Shown piece by piece: positions 51,998 to 61,615 of a stretch of 64,000 bases of DNA; position 1 is the stretch's first letter; the number at the start of each line of letters is the position of its first letter. Made by a program: the position numbers and the translations under genes. The stretch is taken from NCBI RefSeq assembly GCF_009807035.1, contig NZ_WUBI01000005.1:62001-126000 (forward strand). The letters are read 5' to 3'. Source of the DNA: Paenibacillus dendrobii. Its GTDB lineage: Bacteria; Bacillota; Bacilli; Paenibacillales; Paenibacillaceae. Under the pieces are notes generated by a model. That model was not told where the DNA came from and made no database searches. It was given only the letters and a program-made list of their open reading frames with translations.

Positions 51998-53068
51998 TTA
52001 TAACGGAATCGCGTTAATGAAGTCCGGTCTGGAAACCGGTTTGCTGTAATCCTGGTTGTCCGCACCGACGACTTTCGACTGGCCATTCATGTCAATTTTC
52101 ACTTTCGCGTTGCCGGCATTTTCGGATATGGTCAGCACGACGGATTGAAGCAGTTCGGAAGGAATGGGTTCATCCTTGTCAAACATATCGTCCTTCAGCG
52201 CAACGGTGACCGTCCCATCCTTAGCTTTCTCTACGGACTGAACGGAAGTGCCGTCCGTCATTACCTGTTCAAGACCATCGTCCTGCTGCGGTCCCTGGAT
52301 CAATTCATGCATCGCGGCTTTCAGTTTATCTTGTCCAGGCTGTACCAGTCTTGTTACCGGAACATAATAGGAATAGATTCCATCGGCTGAGAGTGTTGAA
52401 AAATAAACCGTGACCGGCGTCGAGTTCGTCAGGCTCACTCCGTCGCCTTTTTGCAGGTTGATGCCAAAGCTGCGGGTAAGCGGTTGATTCAGCGGCGTAC
52501 CTCCGAGCGGCATTTCCGTCAATGCTTGGCCGTCAACAGAGAGCTGCACCTTCTGCACACCGGAGAATCCGGTTAACGTCCAGATGACGGATTCCAGTAT
52601 TTTGCGCTCATCCGGCGCATTATATTTGTTAAATGCACTGTTGAAATCCACTACCGCCACCTTCTGGTCCTTATCCACCGTTACGCTGTTAATCTCGGTT
52701 CCTTTAGGCAGCACACCCGAAAAACCTTTTGGCACATACTTAGAATAAGTCCCGCCCGATACCATCGCCTGCAGCGCTTGTTTCATGTTGTCGGTATCTT
52801 TAGCCTCGGGAATTCCCAGTGAAATAGGCGCGAGCAATCCTTTTTCATTCGCCAGAAATACGGTTGTCTTCGGACCGGTTTGCTCGGTTGGGGTTGCCGA
52901 GGCGGAGCCCCCGTCTGTCACATTTAGCATTTGCTGTTCAATCTCAGTCGGCGGCTTATCGATATCCATCGAAGATTGGGACCCGAACAAGCTGCAGCCG
53001 GACAGCATTACAGGAACAGCGAGCAATCCGGCAGCGGAAATGCCGCGAATTTTATTCATCTTAGTCAT
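51998..53068 (-). CDS. gerM: GerM-like lipoprotein with two GerMN domains
   Basis: About 356 residues with a lipoprotein signal (VMLSGCSLFG). Two GerMN domains are visible, about 70-190 (ending TGFSGVQKVQLSVDGQAL) and about 220-335 (LTISENAGNAKVKIDMNG). GerM functions in sporulation (engulfment zone, SpoIIQ-SpoIIIAH stability) and germination in Bacillus. ATG at 53068 is 10 nt after AGGAGG; ATG at 53074 is only 4 nt away. The order with rph and rdgB matches Bacillus subtilis. Confidence 0.92.
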   Translation of the reverse strand: MTKMNKIRGISAAGLLAVPVMLSGCSLFGSQSSMDIDKPPTEIEQQMLNVTDGGSASATPTEQTGPKTTVFLANEKGLLAPISLGIPEAKDTDNMKQALQAMVSGGTYSKYVPKGFSGVLPKGTEINSVTVDKDQKVAVVDFNSAFNKYNAPDERKILESVIWTLTGFSGVQKVQLSVDGQALTEMPLGGTPLNQPLTRSFGINLQKGDGVSLTNSTPVTVYFSTLSADGIYSYYVPVTRLVQPGQDKLKAAMHELIQGPQQDDGLEQVMTDGTSVQSVEKAKDGTVTVALKDDMFDKDEPIPSELLQSVVLTISENAGNAKVKIDMNGQSKVVGADNQDYSKPVSRPDFINAIPL

Positions 53069-53327
53069 ATGCATGGTTCCTCCTAATCATTTTGTACAGA
53101 TTGTACTACCATGTATACGAGCCCTCTCTTCAAAAAATAACAGCCGGTCCCAATAAAAAAACATGAATTTGCCTGCTTCAAAGAAAAGATCCACGTGTAA
53201 CGGAAGTTCAGGACCCAAATCCGCGCATTCGTAAACCTCGTATATCCTTTGAGTCTTTGGGTAAAACTGGACAAACGATATGTGAGGAACGTACAATCTT
53301 ACTACCATACGATAACGGGGGGATAAG

Positions 53328-53894
53328 ATGAGTGACCCGAAGAACGAGAAGATTCCATATAGCCTGAACAGTCAAAAGGTAGCCACCGCAACCCGGGAAT
53401 GGCTGCATAAAAGGGGCGTGAAGCTGGAGGAAATCGCGGAGCTTGTGATGCTGCTTCAGAAGAAATATTATCCTGATCTGACGATGGAAGAATGCTTGGA
53501 TAACGTCAACAAGGTGCTCAGCAAACGCGAGGTGCAAAATGCCGTGCTGACCGGTATTCAGCTTGATATACTCGCCGAGGAAGGAAAGCTGTTCTCACCG
53601 CTGCAGGAAATGCTTGAGAATGATGAAGGCCTGTACGGCGTCGATGAGATTCTGGCCTTTTCCATCGTCAATGTGTATGGCAGCATCGGCTTTACCAACT
53701 ACGGATACGTGGATAAGCTGAAACCCGGCATTCTGGAACGTTTGAATGATAAGAGCACCGGAGAAACCCATACCTTCCTGGACGATATCGTCGGCGCTAT
53801 CGCCGCGGCCGCCAGCAGCCGGATCGCCCATCGGAAGCAAGCCGAACGTGAGCAGCAGCTCGAAGGCATCACATCGGAACTGCCGGAAGATTAA
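53328..53894 (+). CDS. pgpA: Phosphatidylglycerophosphatase A-like protein (YutG type)
   Basis: 188 residues. The first half (WLHKRGVKLEEIAELVMLLQ) is the long N-terminal extension of Firmicute YutG proteins; the C-terminal half (DEILAFSIVNVYGSIGFTNYGYVDKLKPGI, then HTFLDDIVGAIAAA) carries the conserved PgpA residues. Classical PgpA dephosphorylates phosphatidylglycerol phosphate, but this form has few hydrophobic helices and may be soluble. Terminator 17 nt after the stop. The gap 53069-53327 shows nothing distinct. Confidence 0.88.
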   Translation: MSDPKNEKIPYSLNSQKVATATREWLHKRGVKLEEIAELVMLLQKKYYPDLTMEECLDNVNKVLSKREVQNAVLTGIQLDILAEEGKLFSPLQEMLENDEGLYGVDEILAFSIVNVYGSIGFTNYGYVDKLKPGILERLNDKSTGETHTFLDDIVGAIAAAASSRIAHRKQAEREQQLEGITSELPED

Positions 53895-53910
53895 TGAATA
53901 TGCAGCAAGA

Positions 53911-53942
53911 AAGGGACAGTTCCATTTGGAACTGTCCCTTTT
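53911..53942. terminator. Terminator between pgpA and the MBL hydrolase
   Basis: AAGGGACAGTTCC and GGAACTGTCCCTT pair over 13 bp with a short loop and U-tract on the plus strand; the minus strand can use it too. Confidence 0.85.
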
Positions 53943-53960
53943 GCATTTTAAATAACCGGC

Positions 53961-54944
53961 TCACTTCATCTTGTAACATATGATGTCATCTTTATTTCGA
54001 AATGAGGTAACCCGTCCACGGCGCTCCAGCTCCCGGGTATGCGCCAGTGTCTCGCACATCGCAAATCGCATTTGGTGAATGCCAAGCTTGCTGCTGAAAA
54101 GCGAGACACACAGCTTAAAGCCAGTAGCCGGTGCGGAATCTAGCATCTGCTCGATCTTAACGAGCCGCTCTTCATGATGAAGCAGGAGTGCCTCCAGCCG
54201 TTCCCCGAAGTGCTTGAAGGGATTACGGTGCCCCGGATACGCGGTGCTGACCTCTAGATTCTTCAGCTTCAGCAGCCCCTTCAAAAAGGATTGCAGCGGC
54301 TCCGGGTCGCTTCCCGGCGTCAGGCTCACGTTCGGTGAAATCTGCGGCAGTACGGCATCACCGCACAGAATCTCGCCGCTCTCCTCATGGTAAAAGGATA
54401 CGTGCCCCGGTGCATGCCCCGCCGTTTCTACAGGCATCCATTCACGACCGCCCATGACAAGGTGCTGTCCCATCGGAATAAATGAGACCTCCGGCGAAGG
54501 AGTAACCTGCGGCACAAAGCTGTTCATATGTACTTCGAGCTGATCTGTCCATTCAGCAGGCATCCCATGGCTGCGGAAAAGCTCAGGCAAATCCGAATTC
54601 ATCGTAGAGTCAGGTCCCCACATCAACCGGGTTTCCTGATAAGAGCGCTCCGACATCCATACTTTGCAGCCGGACTGCTGCTGAATCCATCCCGAACAGC
54701 CCAGGTGATCCGGATGATGATGCGTCAGCACAATGTGTTTGACGTCGCTGATGGTCCTGCCGATTTCCGCAAATGCCCGGTTCCATTCTTCTTCATTCTC
54801 CGGCGTGTGCGGTCCGGGATCGATAATCGTTAATCCCTCCGGTCCCTGCAGCACATAGCTGTTCACCCACCGGAGCGGGAAGGACATCGAAATTTTCACT
54901 TGAATGATTCCGTTGTGATGATCTGTTATTTCCGGCATGTTCAC
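53961..54944 (-). CDS. MBL-fold metallo-hydrolase
   Basis: 327 residues. LTHHHPDHLGCSGW near 75 is the HxHxDH zinc motif, GHAPGHVSFYH near 170 and GDAVLPQISPNV near 195 follow, with a C-terminal helical extension (about 240-325) seen in RNase-Z-like or lactonase-type MBL proteins. GTG start, 8 nt after GAGGG. It starts 16 nt after the methyltransferase gene, so they are co-transcribed. Confidence 0.87.
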   Translation of the reverse strand: MNMPEITDHHNGIIQVKISMSFPLRWVNSYVLQGPEGLTIIDPGPHTPENEEEWNRAFAEIGRTISDVKHIVLTHHHPDHLGCSGWIQQQSGCKVWMSERSYQETRLMWGPDSTMNSDLPELFRSHGMPAEWTDQLEVHMNSFVPQVTPSPEVSFIPMGQHLVMGGREWMPVETAGHAPGHVSFYHEESGEILCGDAVLPQISPNVSLTPGSDPEPLQSFLKGLLKLKNLEVSTAYPGHRNPFKHFGERLEALLLHHEERLVKIEQMLDSAPATGFKLCVSLFSSKLGIHQMRFAMCETLAHTRELERRGRVTSFRNKDDIICYKMK

Positions 54945-54960
54945 TTGTCTAACCCTCTTT

Positions 54961-55719
54961 TCACATCTCTTGCAGCTTGGGACGGTGCCCCACGAAAATC
55001 ATCCGCTGGGACGATTGCTCCTGATAGCTCTCGTCTTCATCATACCCGCCATAGACCTCATCGATGGCAAGCCCCGAATCCGTAAGCATCTGCCTCAGCT
55101 GCTTCAAAGTATATAGCTTTACCCGTTCATGGTAACAACGTTCCTTGCCCTCACCGTCCTGCGGCGTGATCGCGATATCCTTTTTCACAAAGTCCTCTTC
55201 AATCCTCCGCTCTTCGACGATCCGCTCGCCCCCGGCCGTACGCTCTGATTTCGGTACCAGATGGGCCCTGACATGGGGCGAGTTCATGAAGTCAATAATA
55301 AACCGGCCGCCGGGCTCTAGCATCCGGTAAATCTCTTTGAGCACCTTCATCTGCTCCCCGTCCTCCCGAAAATATCCGAAGGAAGTAAACAAATTAAGAA
55401 CGGCATCGAAATGCCCTTCCAGCGGAAGCTCCCGCATATCGGCCTGATGCCACTCGACGCGCTGCCGGGTGTCCATCTTTTGCGCCTCGCGCAGCAGCAC
55501 CCCCGACAAGTCCACACCGCTGACACGATAACCGGCATCAGCCAGCGCCAGCGAATGGCGGCCGGTGCCGCAGCATAAATCAAGGACGCGGGCGCCTGGG
55601 GGGAGATCCAGCCAGGAAATCATTTTCTTGACCTCGCGGACGGCTCCTTCCGCATCCCGGTGTTGATAAACAAGCAGATAATCTTCTCCAAAGCTTTTTT
55701 CGAACCAGTCTTTGATCAT
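54961..55719 (-). CDS. Class I SAM-dependent methyltransferase
   Basis: 252 residues. Motif I VLDLCCGTGRHSLALADAG near 44, GVDLSGVLL near 65, DMRELPLEGHFDAVLNLF near 95. The N-terminal KSFGEDYLLVYQHRD pattern is common in small-molecule or RNA methyltransferases of Firmicutes. AGGAGG is 5 nt upstream of the ATG. Operon with the MBL hydrolase; function unknown. Confidence 0.87.
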   Translation of the reverse strand: MIKDWFEKSFGEDYLLVYQHRDAEGAVREVKKMISWLDLPPGARVLDLCCGTGRHSLALADAGYRVSGVDLSGVLLREAQKMDTRQRVEWHQADMRELPLEGHFDAVLNLFTSFGYFREDGEQMKVLKEIYRMLEPGGRFIIDFMNSPHVRAHLVPKSERTAGGERIVEERRIEEDFVKKDIAITPQDGEGKERCYHERVKLYTLKQLRQMLTDSGLAIDEVYGGYDEDESYQEQSSQRMIFVGHRPKLQEM

Positions 55720-55807
55720 GATGTCCTCCTGAGTATGGGTTCACCCTATAAATACAGTAAAATGCATCGGTATGAACCATATTCTACCCATCGGAGAGCA
55801 AAAGACT

Positions 55808-56341
55808 TCAATTCGCTGTATAATCCTGAATCAGTATGGAATAGAGGTAGGAGTCAACAAATCCGCCTTTATTGGAACGCAGATGCTCCCGAAGGTGGCC
55901 TTCCTTCTGCATGCCGAGCTTCTGCATGACGCGCTCCGAGCCTGTATTTTCCGGACGGCAAGTTGCGTATATCCGATGTAATCCCAGCTGCGTAAAGCCC
56001 AGTTCCAACATGGCGAGCGCACTTTCATAAGCATAACCCCGGCCCCAATAATCCGGATGGTAGCAGTATCCGATCTCTCCGTTAGAGCCATTCACATGCA
56101 GACCAACGCCGCCGATCAATTCCCCGCCAGACTTTAGCGTGACCGCAAACTCATATCCTGTTCTCGGCTCTTCCCGCTGCATCGTAAGCATCATGGCAAT
56201 ATGAGCTTGGGTATCCTCAAGGGTATTCGGCCCCCATAGCGTATACCGCGTTACGATTGGATCAGAAGCGTAACGATGCACGCTTTCCCGATCGTCATCA
56301 CGATACTCGCGAATGATCAGTCTTTCCGTCTCCAAGACCAT
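55808..56341 (-). CDS. GNAT-family N-acetyltransferase, RimJ/RimL type
   Basis: 177 residues. LETERLIIREYRDDDRESV at the N-terminus, GEIGYCYHPDYWGRGYAYES (acetyl-CoA loop) near 100 and ENTGSERVMQKLGMQKEGHLRE near 135 define the RimJ/RimL or YdaF branch. It would acetylate an N-terminus or a small molecule. GGGGGGAG precedes the ATG. The 216-nt gap 56342-56557 to the next gene holds only a weak hairpin (56520-56541) and no supported gene. Confidence 0.9.
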   Translation of the reverse strand: MVLETERLIIREYRDDDRESVHRYASDPIVTRYTLWGPNTLEDTQAHIAMMLTMQREEPRTGYEFAVTLKSGGELIGGVGLHVNGSNGEIGYCYHPDYWGRGYAYESALAMLELGFTQLGLHRIYATCRPENTGSERVMQKLGMQKEGHLREHLRSNKGGFVDSYLYSILIQDYTAN

Positions 56342-56557
56342 TTCAGCTCCCCCCTGCTTTCTGCAATGTATATGTTCTCAGCTTAATGCATCTGCCTGAG
56401 CTTGCCAAGGCGAAGACTTTGTTGGTGCGGGATCGGCAAACGTGTCCGCCCTGCAAACAACATGATGCCCGGGATGCTCGCCGCACCACGGATGCCCCAG
56501 CCGTGTACGCACGCCAAACGGCCTGCTCTTATGAGCAGACCATTGGGCGGATGATAT

Positions 56558-58621
56558 TTAAGGTTTCGATGGCAGCTTGTAGGCTTCTCGAATGAGCGAG
56601 AAATACGGATCAGCCAGCACCTGCTTATACTCTGGGCCGAGGGAATCGGAAATGGCCACCACATCTGTAGGGGTCATATTCCAAGCAAGCAGTCCCAAGG
56701 AGACGAACATCGGCGAATTGCCGTCCCATTTTGCTTTGGCATCCGCCAGAATCTTTTGAGCATCCTTCGCGCTGCCGACACCCTGAATGGTCGATACCGG
56801 CAGATTTCCTTTCACGATTTCAACGCCGGAATGATCCTCCCAGCTCAAGAACAATCCATCCGAATGGAGATGTTCCTTATAAGCTTTTGCGACTGCATCG
56901 CTAAGGGGAACATTCTGGTTTGCAACCCGGTTAAGCACGTAGGGTACCATCATTCCACTCTTCTTCATATACGAATAAGATTGCTTCAAAAAGGCCGGCA
57001 GCGTCTTTTCAGGCCAAGCATTCGGATAAAAATAACCCGCTCCCGACGGACCCGCGATCAACTGGTCATTCGGGGTTGCCGTGCTCTGGTAATAATTTAG
57101 CATGGTCGGAGCCGCGTCATAGAGGATCGGGCTGGACGTCCAGTTGATTGGCACCTTTCCCCGGTTGGGATCATCCCAAAGATTACGCATGCGGTGCTGG
57201 TTATATTGCAAATTGTCCCCTTCACTGAAGGTATAGGTGACATAGATTTTATTTTCCAACTTTGGTGCTCGGGGCTTTTGTGCCGCAGGAGTAACTTTTG
57301 CATTCGTACCGGAAAATACAGTTAAATTGCTGAACCAGTCTGCGGCAAGGACGTATACGCTATGGTTCGAAGTGATTTCGACCCCGCTGAATTCGCCGTC
57401 AGTGTCGTTGCTGAACCATCCCAGGTAAGGCGTCCCGGGCTTCACGCCGGACAGGATTTTCTCGAACAGCGCCTTTTGCTCCGGTACATTGGAATCCAGC
57501 CAGAAAACCATCGCCTTGTTCGCTACCGCGTAGTCGCGAAGATAACCATAGGGCTCCTTCTGTTCCGAGGAAGGCGGTTCTTCATTCCCTGCATACACTT
57601 TGAACTCGTTCCACATATCGACGGATGCCGTTACATTCCGGGCCCCTTGCGGCACCTTGAATTTGTACACGAAATATCGTCCGTTATCCGCAAATCGGTG
57701 CCCTCCGCTACCGCCGGACAGCTGCGAATCTTGTGCATCGTATAAAAACGGCTTTTCGTCCTCCGTCCCGGGAATGAAGTGCGCGATCACCTGATCGTCC
57801 GCCTTCACGGTAACTTCGTGTACCGCCGCCCCCCATCCATCCTGCTGGAACGCATCTTCGAAACGGAGATACACCGCTTCCTGGCCCAAAAACGAGGATA
57901 AGTCCAAATCATAAGTTTTCCGGTTTTTCGCGTCGCGCTCCTCCGTCGTTTCTTCCGCGACCACCTTGAAGGATGCCGGAAGACCCGGAGGCAGCTTAAC
58001 CGATGTATCCGGGCTGAGCCCGATCAGCATCCGGTGCGTCGTCTGCTTCCAGAGGTTATCGTACTGCCAATTGTAAGCATCCATCCGATTCTTGAATTTC
58101 CCTCGGAGATCGTCAAGGACTTTAAAATGATACGGGGAAGCCGTCAATTGGGAGCTTAGCTCAGGACTGGCAACAACGGCGTTTTTTAACCCGGCGAGTG
58201 TTGTGGCGACATTAATGCTGTCCGGCACTTTAGGGTCATAAATAATGATGCCCTTCACCTCATGTTTGAATTTGTCCATGATCTCCCAGGAATCGTCATG
58301 CAACGTATAAGGGACTTTCAAATCATTCAGCCATGTCTTCTTCCCTTCCTCTTGATTCTCCAAGAGGTAGATCCGCGGCTCCTTGCGGTTCACAATTCCC
58401 TGCAGTGTGGCCATGAGTATTTTGATGTCTCCGGGTTCGTCGTAAACATCTGCGACTTCCAGTTTCTTGGCTTTTTCGAAGGATGGGAGCGCTTGCGATT
58501 CTGGCCAGTGAATATCGCCGGATGAAGAAGGCGAACCGGCCGCCTGCTCAGCGGATGCTCCCACAGACATGGACAATAGACAGATCAGAGTAAGACAAAC
58601 CGTAGCGAATTTCCGAAACAT
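56558..58621 (-). CDS. Exported GxGYxYP-family putative glycoside hydrolase
   Basis: About 687 residues with a signal peptide (cleavage near 26, SVGASAEQ). The N-terminal part has DEPGDIKILMATLQGIVNRKEPRIYLL, the GxGYxYP N-domain; the signature GAGYFYP occurs near 540 in SGAGYFYPNAWPEKTLPAFL. An inserted beta-rich region (about 245-350) is absent from the shortest members. The family's activity is unknown, though it occurs in polysaccharide-utilisation loci of Bacteroidetes and in Firmicutes. ATG at 58621 is 8 nt after TGAGGTG. It stands alone. Confidence 0.85.
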   Translation of the reverse strand: MFRKFATVCLTLICLLSMSVGASAEQAAGSPSSSGDIHWPESQALPSFEKAKKLEVADVYDEPGDIKILMATLQGIVNRKEPRIYLLENQEEGKKTWLNDLKVPYTLHDDSWEIMDKFKHEVKGIIIYDPKVPDSINVATTLAGLKNAVVASPELSSQLTASPYHFKVLDDLRGKFKNRMDAYNWQYDNLWKQTTHRMLIGLSPDTSVKLPPGLPASFKVVAEETTEERDAKNRKTYDLDLSSFLGQEAVYLRFEDAFQQDGWGAAVHEVTVKADDQVIAHFIPGTEDEKPFLYDAQDSQLSGGSGGHRFADNGRYFVYKFKVPQGARNVTASVDMWNEFKVYAGNEEPPSSEQKEPYGYLRDYAVANKAMVFWLDSNVPEQKALFEKILSGVKPGTPYLGWFSNDTDGEFSGVEITSNHSVYVLAADWFSNLTVFSGTNAKVTPAAQKPRAPKLENKIYVTYTFSEGDNLQYNQHRMRNLWDDPNRGKVPINWTSSPILYDAAPTMLNYYQSTATPNDQLIAGPSGAGYFYPNAWPEKTLPAFLKQSYSYMKKSGMMVPYVLNRVANQNVPLSDAVAKAYKEHLHSDGLFLSWEDHSGVEIVKGNLPVSTIQGVGSAKDAQKILADAKAKWDGNSPMFVSLGLLAWNMTPTDVVAISDSLGPEYKQVLADPYFSLIREAYKLPSKP

Positions 58622-58732
58622 GCACAACACACCTCAACTTTTTTTCGAATGGGTACGTGCCTCATACAAATATGGCTTTGCTTAAAGTAGAAATCACCCC
58701 CATTAATACCATGTAATATATATTTAATATAT

Positions 58733-58761
58733 CTAATATGATATTTAAAGTCCTTCGACAA
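58733..58761 (-). promoter_or_regulatory. Promoter of the GxGYxYP gene
   Basis: TTGTCG and TATTAG on the minus strand are spaced by exactly 17 bp, about 110 nt upstream of the start. The rest of the gap is AT-rich without other signals apart from the terminator at 58889. Confidence 0.45.
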
Positions 58762-58888
58762 AATCTGTTGGAAAAATAGTGCTCGGGAGGCATGCAGGTG
58801 GTCCAAAGGTGGCACAAGAGTTCGGATATTCGATTTCGTCATGAAACGGCTGCCTGCTTTTGCAGATTTTGTGGCTTATAAAATAAAA

Positions 58889-58922
58889 AAGCTGGAATCG
58901 GTTTGCATACCGACGCCAGCTT
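58889..58922 (-). terminator. Terminator of the MFS efflux gene
   Basis: Minus strand AAGCTGG-CG-TCGGT paired with ACCGA-TT-CCAGCTT, followed by six T, 37 nt after the stop at 58959. Confidence 0.88.
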
Positions 58923-58958
58923 ATGGTTGATCCGTTCATTTGTTTTAGGGGACGAAAA

Positions 58959-60188
58959 TTACCCCTCGTTGCTTATTGCTTCAAGCTTTTGCTTATTACG
59001 CCCTGTGATTCTCTTTCCCCATGAAAGGGACAGAACCAGGCTCAGTACCAGAACGATGGCTCCAAAGGAATAAGGCAGGTTCACGTGCACATCGAATAAA
59101 ATCCCGGCAAGCGCCGGGCCGAAAATATTGCCCAGGCTCATATAGGCATTGTTCATCCCCATTACGAAGCCCTGCTCCTCGCTTCCAGCCATTTTGGAAA
59201 GAACCGTATTGATCGCCGGTCTCATAATGGATGTGAATGTGAAGAATATCAGGATCAGGACCATGTTATACCAGAAGTTCCCAGATAACAACATCAGCAC
59301 CATCATGATCGCAGAAATCAGGAAAGACACGTTGATGAGCTTATTTTCGCCAAACCGATGCAGCAGCTTGTTGATCAGCGCACCTTGGACCACAACGCCC
59401 ACGAGCGCACCGACGGTGATCATGACCGAAATCTCTTTGGTCGTGTAGCCGTATTTGTTATCCACGAACAAGCTGAATACCGCTTCAAAATTGACGAGGC
59501 CGAACGTTAACGTAAACACCAGGATCAAATAGATGAAGTACGGTGCTTTCACCGAAGTGATCAGCTGTTTCACAATACTTTCTCGTTTTTGCTGTGATTG
59601 TCTTGCCGCCTGCAGACGCTCTTCGGACAAGGTTTCTTTCAGCATAAAAAAGGACAGGACCGTTGCAATCGCCGCCACCAGCGCCGAAATGTAAAAAGGA
59701 GCACGAAGACCCAAATCCGCAAGAAATCCGCCGATGCCCGGTCCGATAACAAATCCAAGAGACATTGCGGCCCCCAGCATGCCGAGACCTTTTCCCCGCG
59801 TATCCTCTGTCGTGCTGTCGGCCACATAGGCCATCATGGCCGGAACCATCATGGCCGCGCCAATGCCGCCAAGGAAGCGGGAGACATAGAGCAGCCACAT
59901 GACACCCGCGATCGCAAATAAAAATTGGGAGAGCGTGAACAGCACGAGTCCCAGCACAATCATCCGTTTCCGTCCGTATTTATCGGACCATTCACCCGCT
60001 AGCGGCGAAAACAAAAATTGCGTCAATCCGGAGGCGGCAATCAGATAACCCGCGGCCGTTCCTCCGGCATTAAAATCCTCTAACAGCTTGGGCAGGATCG
60101 GAATGACGAGGCCGATGCCCAACATGGCAATAAACATATTGATCATCAATACAATGAGAGACTTGTTGGTTTTGGTGCCGGATGACAT
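58959..60188 (-). CDS. MFS multidrug efflux transporter, NorA/Bmr type
   Basis: 409 residues, twelve helices. The motif-A loop GEWSDKYGRKRMIVLG near 65-80, and the antiporter motif C GIGGFLADLG near 145-155 mark drug:H+ antiporters (DHA1). ATG at 60188 is 11 nt after AAGGAG; a frame to 60212 lacks an RBS. The TetR gene lies 49 nt upstream and is co-transcribed, suggesting drug-inducible repression. Confidence 0.9.
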   Translation of the reverse strand: MSSGTKTNKSLIVLMINMFIAMLGIGLVIPILPKLLEDFNAGGTAAGYLIAASGLTQFLFSPLAGEWSDKYGRKRMIVLGLVLFTLSQFLFAIAGVMWLLYVSRFLGGIGAAMMVPAMMAYVADSTTEDTRGKGLGMLGAAMSLGFVIGPGIGGFLADLGLRAPFYISALVAAIATVLSFFMLKETLSEERLQAARQSQQKRESIVKQLITSVKAPYFIYLILVFTLTFGLVNFEAVFSLFVDNKYGYTTKEISVMITVGALVGVVVQGALINKLLHRFGENKLINVSFLISAIMMVLMLLSGNFWYNMVLILIFFTFTSIMRPAINTVLSKMAGSEEQGFVMGMNNAYMSLGNIFGPALAGILFDVHVNLPYSFGAIVLVLSLVLSLSWGKRITGRNKQKLEAISNEG

Positions 60189-60237
60189 GAGTGTTAGTTC
60201 TCCTTTTCGCATCTTAAGGATTTTCTGTCGATTATCC

Positions 60238-61134
60238 TTAATTTAAATAACTTTTGATTTGCGGCATCGACGCCAGTCGGCCTGCCAGTCCGGCCAATTC
60301 TTCAATCTGCTGCAGATTGAGCAGCATCCCCTGCACGATGAATCTGCGCGGCGTCGGGCTTTTCAGCTCCTGGTCAAGCAAAAGGATCGAATCGCGCACG
60401 TCCTGCTCTTCTTTTCCGGATTTCGAAAGCGAATCCGCTCTGCGGTACATCCGGCAGATGAGGCCTTCCACGCTATCCGTCTCCGGCTCCGTGATGTCGC
60501 ATCTCAAATATTCGGGGTAGTTATGCTCGCCGAGAATCGGCTTCAGGCCCTCTTCCTTCATGAGCCCTTCCGCCATATAATCCAGCATCTTCAAAATATA
60601 ATAGGATAGCTCTTTCATGCTAATGGCCGCATTTTCCAAAATGACCAGGCCGCTGTATTGCTCGAGAAGCGCCAGCAGCGAGTACACCAAATCTACGGCA
60701 TACGGCTCGATCCGGGGGCCATAGACGGTGTGGAACATCTTTTCGTAATGCCGGATCATCCTCCCGCGCATGGCCCCCGATGCTTTCAAGACCTCCTCGT
60801 TGTACGAGTTGGGATTTTCCGTAATGAGCATCCGGATCAAATCGCGATGCGCGAGTGAATCCTGAAGCTGCAGCTCGATCTGATCTCTCAGGCTGTCGGC
60901 CGACGTCGTATGTACCTGGTTCATGCTGGCCTGCAGTTTGACATATAACCGGTCGTTTATCATATGAAAAATGGACAGAAGAAGCTGGTCCTTGGATTTG
61001 TAGTGCTGATACAGCGTTGCTTTGGACATGCCGCAACCCTCGGCAATATCCTGCATGGTTGAACCGTTAAAGCCCTTGCGGGAGAAAATATGAATGGCAG
61101 CATCCATGATTTCCTGTTTACGGTCGCTCGTCAT
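60238..61134 (-). CDS. TetR-family regulator of the efflux gene
   Basis: 298 residues. N-terminal HTH (AIHIFSRKGFNGSTMQDIAE, then CGMSKATLYQHYKSKDQLLL) and a long C-terminal helical domain of about 240 residues, the same length class as the TetR at 19293-20165. First gene of the TetR-MFS transcript, so it is autoregulated in all likelihood. Confidence 0.9.
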   Translation of the reverse strand: MTSDRKQEIMDAAIHIFSRKGFNGSTMQDIAEGCGMSKATLYQHYKSKDQLLLSIFHMINDRLYVKLQASMNQVHTTSADSLRDQIELQLQDSLAHRDLIRMLITENPNSYNEEVLKASGAMRGRMIRHYEKMFHTVYGPRIEPYAVDLVYSLLALLEQYSGLVILENAAISMKELSYYILKMLDYMAEGLMKEEGLKPILGEHNYPEYLRCDITEPETDSVEGLICRMYRRADSLSKSGKEEQDVRDSILLLDQELKSPTPRRFIVQGMLLNLQQIEELAGLAGRLASMPQIKSYLN

Positions 61135-61213
61135 GGCTTTTTCACTTCCTCATTGAATTTCACTACCCAAAAAAACTACACGGTTTTGCAACTAAACGAT
61201 GCAGTTTTATCGA

Positions 61214-61242
61214 ATTATAACTTGCTGTGCCCATCCCGTCAA
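61214..61242 (-). promoter_or_regulatory. Promoter of the TetR-MFS operon
   Basis: TTGACG (61237-61242) and TATAAT (61214-61219) are exactly 17 bp apart on the minus strand. The segment 61173-61208 between -10 and start contains repeated AACT/AGTT and TGCA half-sites, a probable TetR operator region. No certain promoter is seen for the divergent acidic gene. Confidence 0.65.
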
Positions 61243-61407
61243 GACATAGAATGAACCTTCGACAAACCCGCAGGACAACCCGTTATTTGCCGAAATATTA
61301 CAGAAAATAAAGTGATAGCGCACTCATATTATGACAAACGTTTTGATAGACAAGTGATATATTGAAGTTGCACTTATGAATAAGTGTATAAAATGGAGGG
61401 ATTAAAC

Positions 61408-61569
61408 ATGGAAAATTTCGAAAACGAATTGCTGCTTTCCGACGAAGAGGCACAAGAATCTCAAATCGAGGACATTGAAGAAAGCGAAGACGAGGAAGAA
61501 GAAGACGAAGAAGCTGAATTTGAATCCGAAGAAGAAGATTCCGAGGAAGACGAAAATTCCGAGCAATAA
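61408..61569 (+). CDS. 53-residue extremely acidic protein
   Basis: ATG at 61408 with GGAGGG 8-9 nt upstream, and a terminator after the stop, so the gene is well framed. By my count 31 of 53 residues are Asp or Glu, and there is no Lys, Arg or His. The N-terminus (MENFENELLLSDEEAQ) is slightly less acidic and could form a helix. No family recognised; DNA mimicry, metal or basic-protein buffering are possibilities only. Confidence 0.75.
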   Translation: MENFENELLLSDEEAQESQIEDIEESEDEEEEDEEAEFESEEEDSEEDENSEQ

Positions 61570-61615
61570 TGGTATCAAATCCCTTCTCCCAGAACTGCAT
61601 ACTATTTATAAACCC

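Noticed and set aside
56342..56557. Possible small gene in the GC-rich gap after the GNAT gene
   Set aside because: Open frames exist, but none has an SD or a recognisable sequence; they run into the GxGYxYP gene in another frame.
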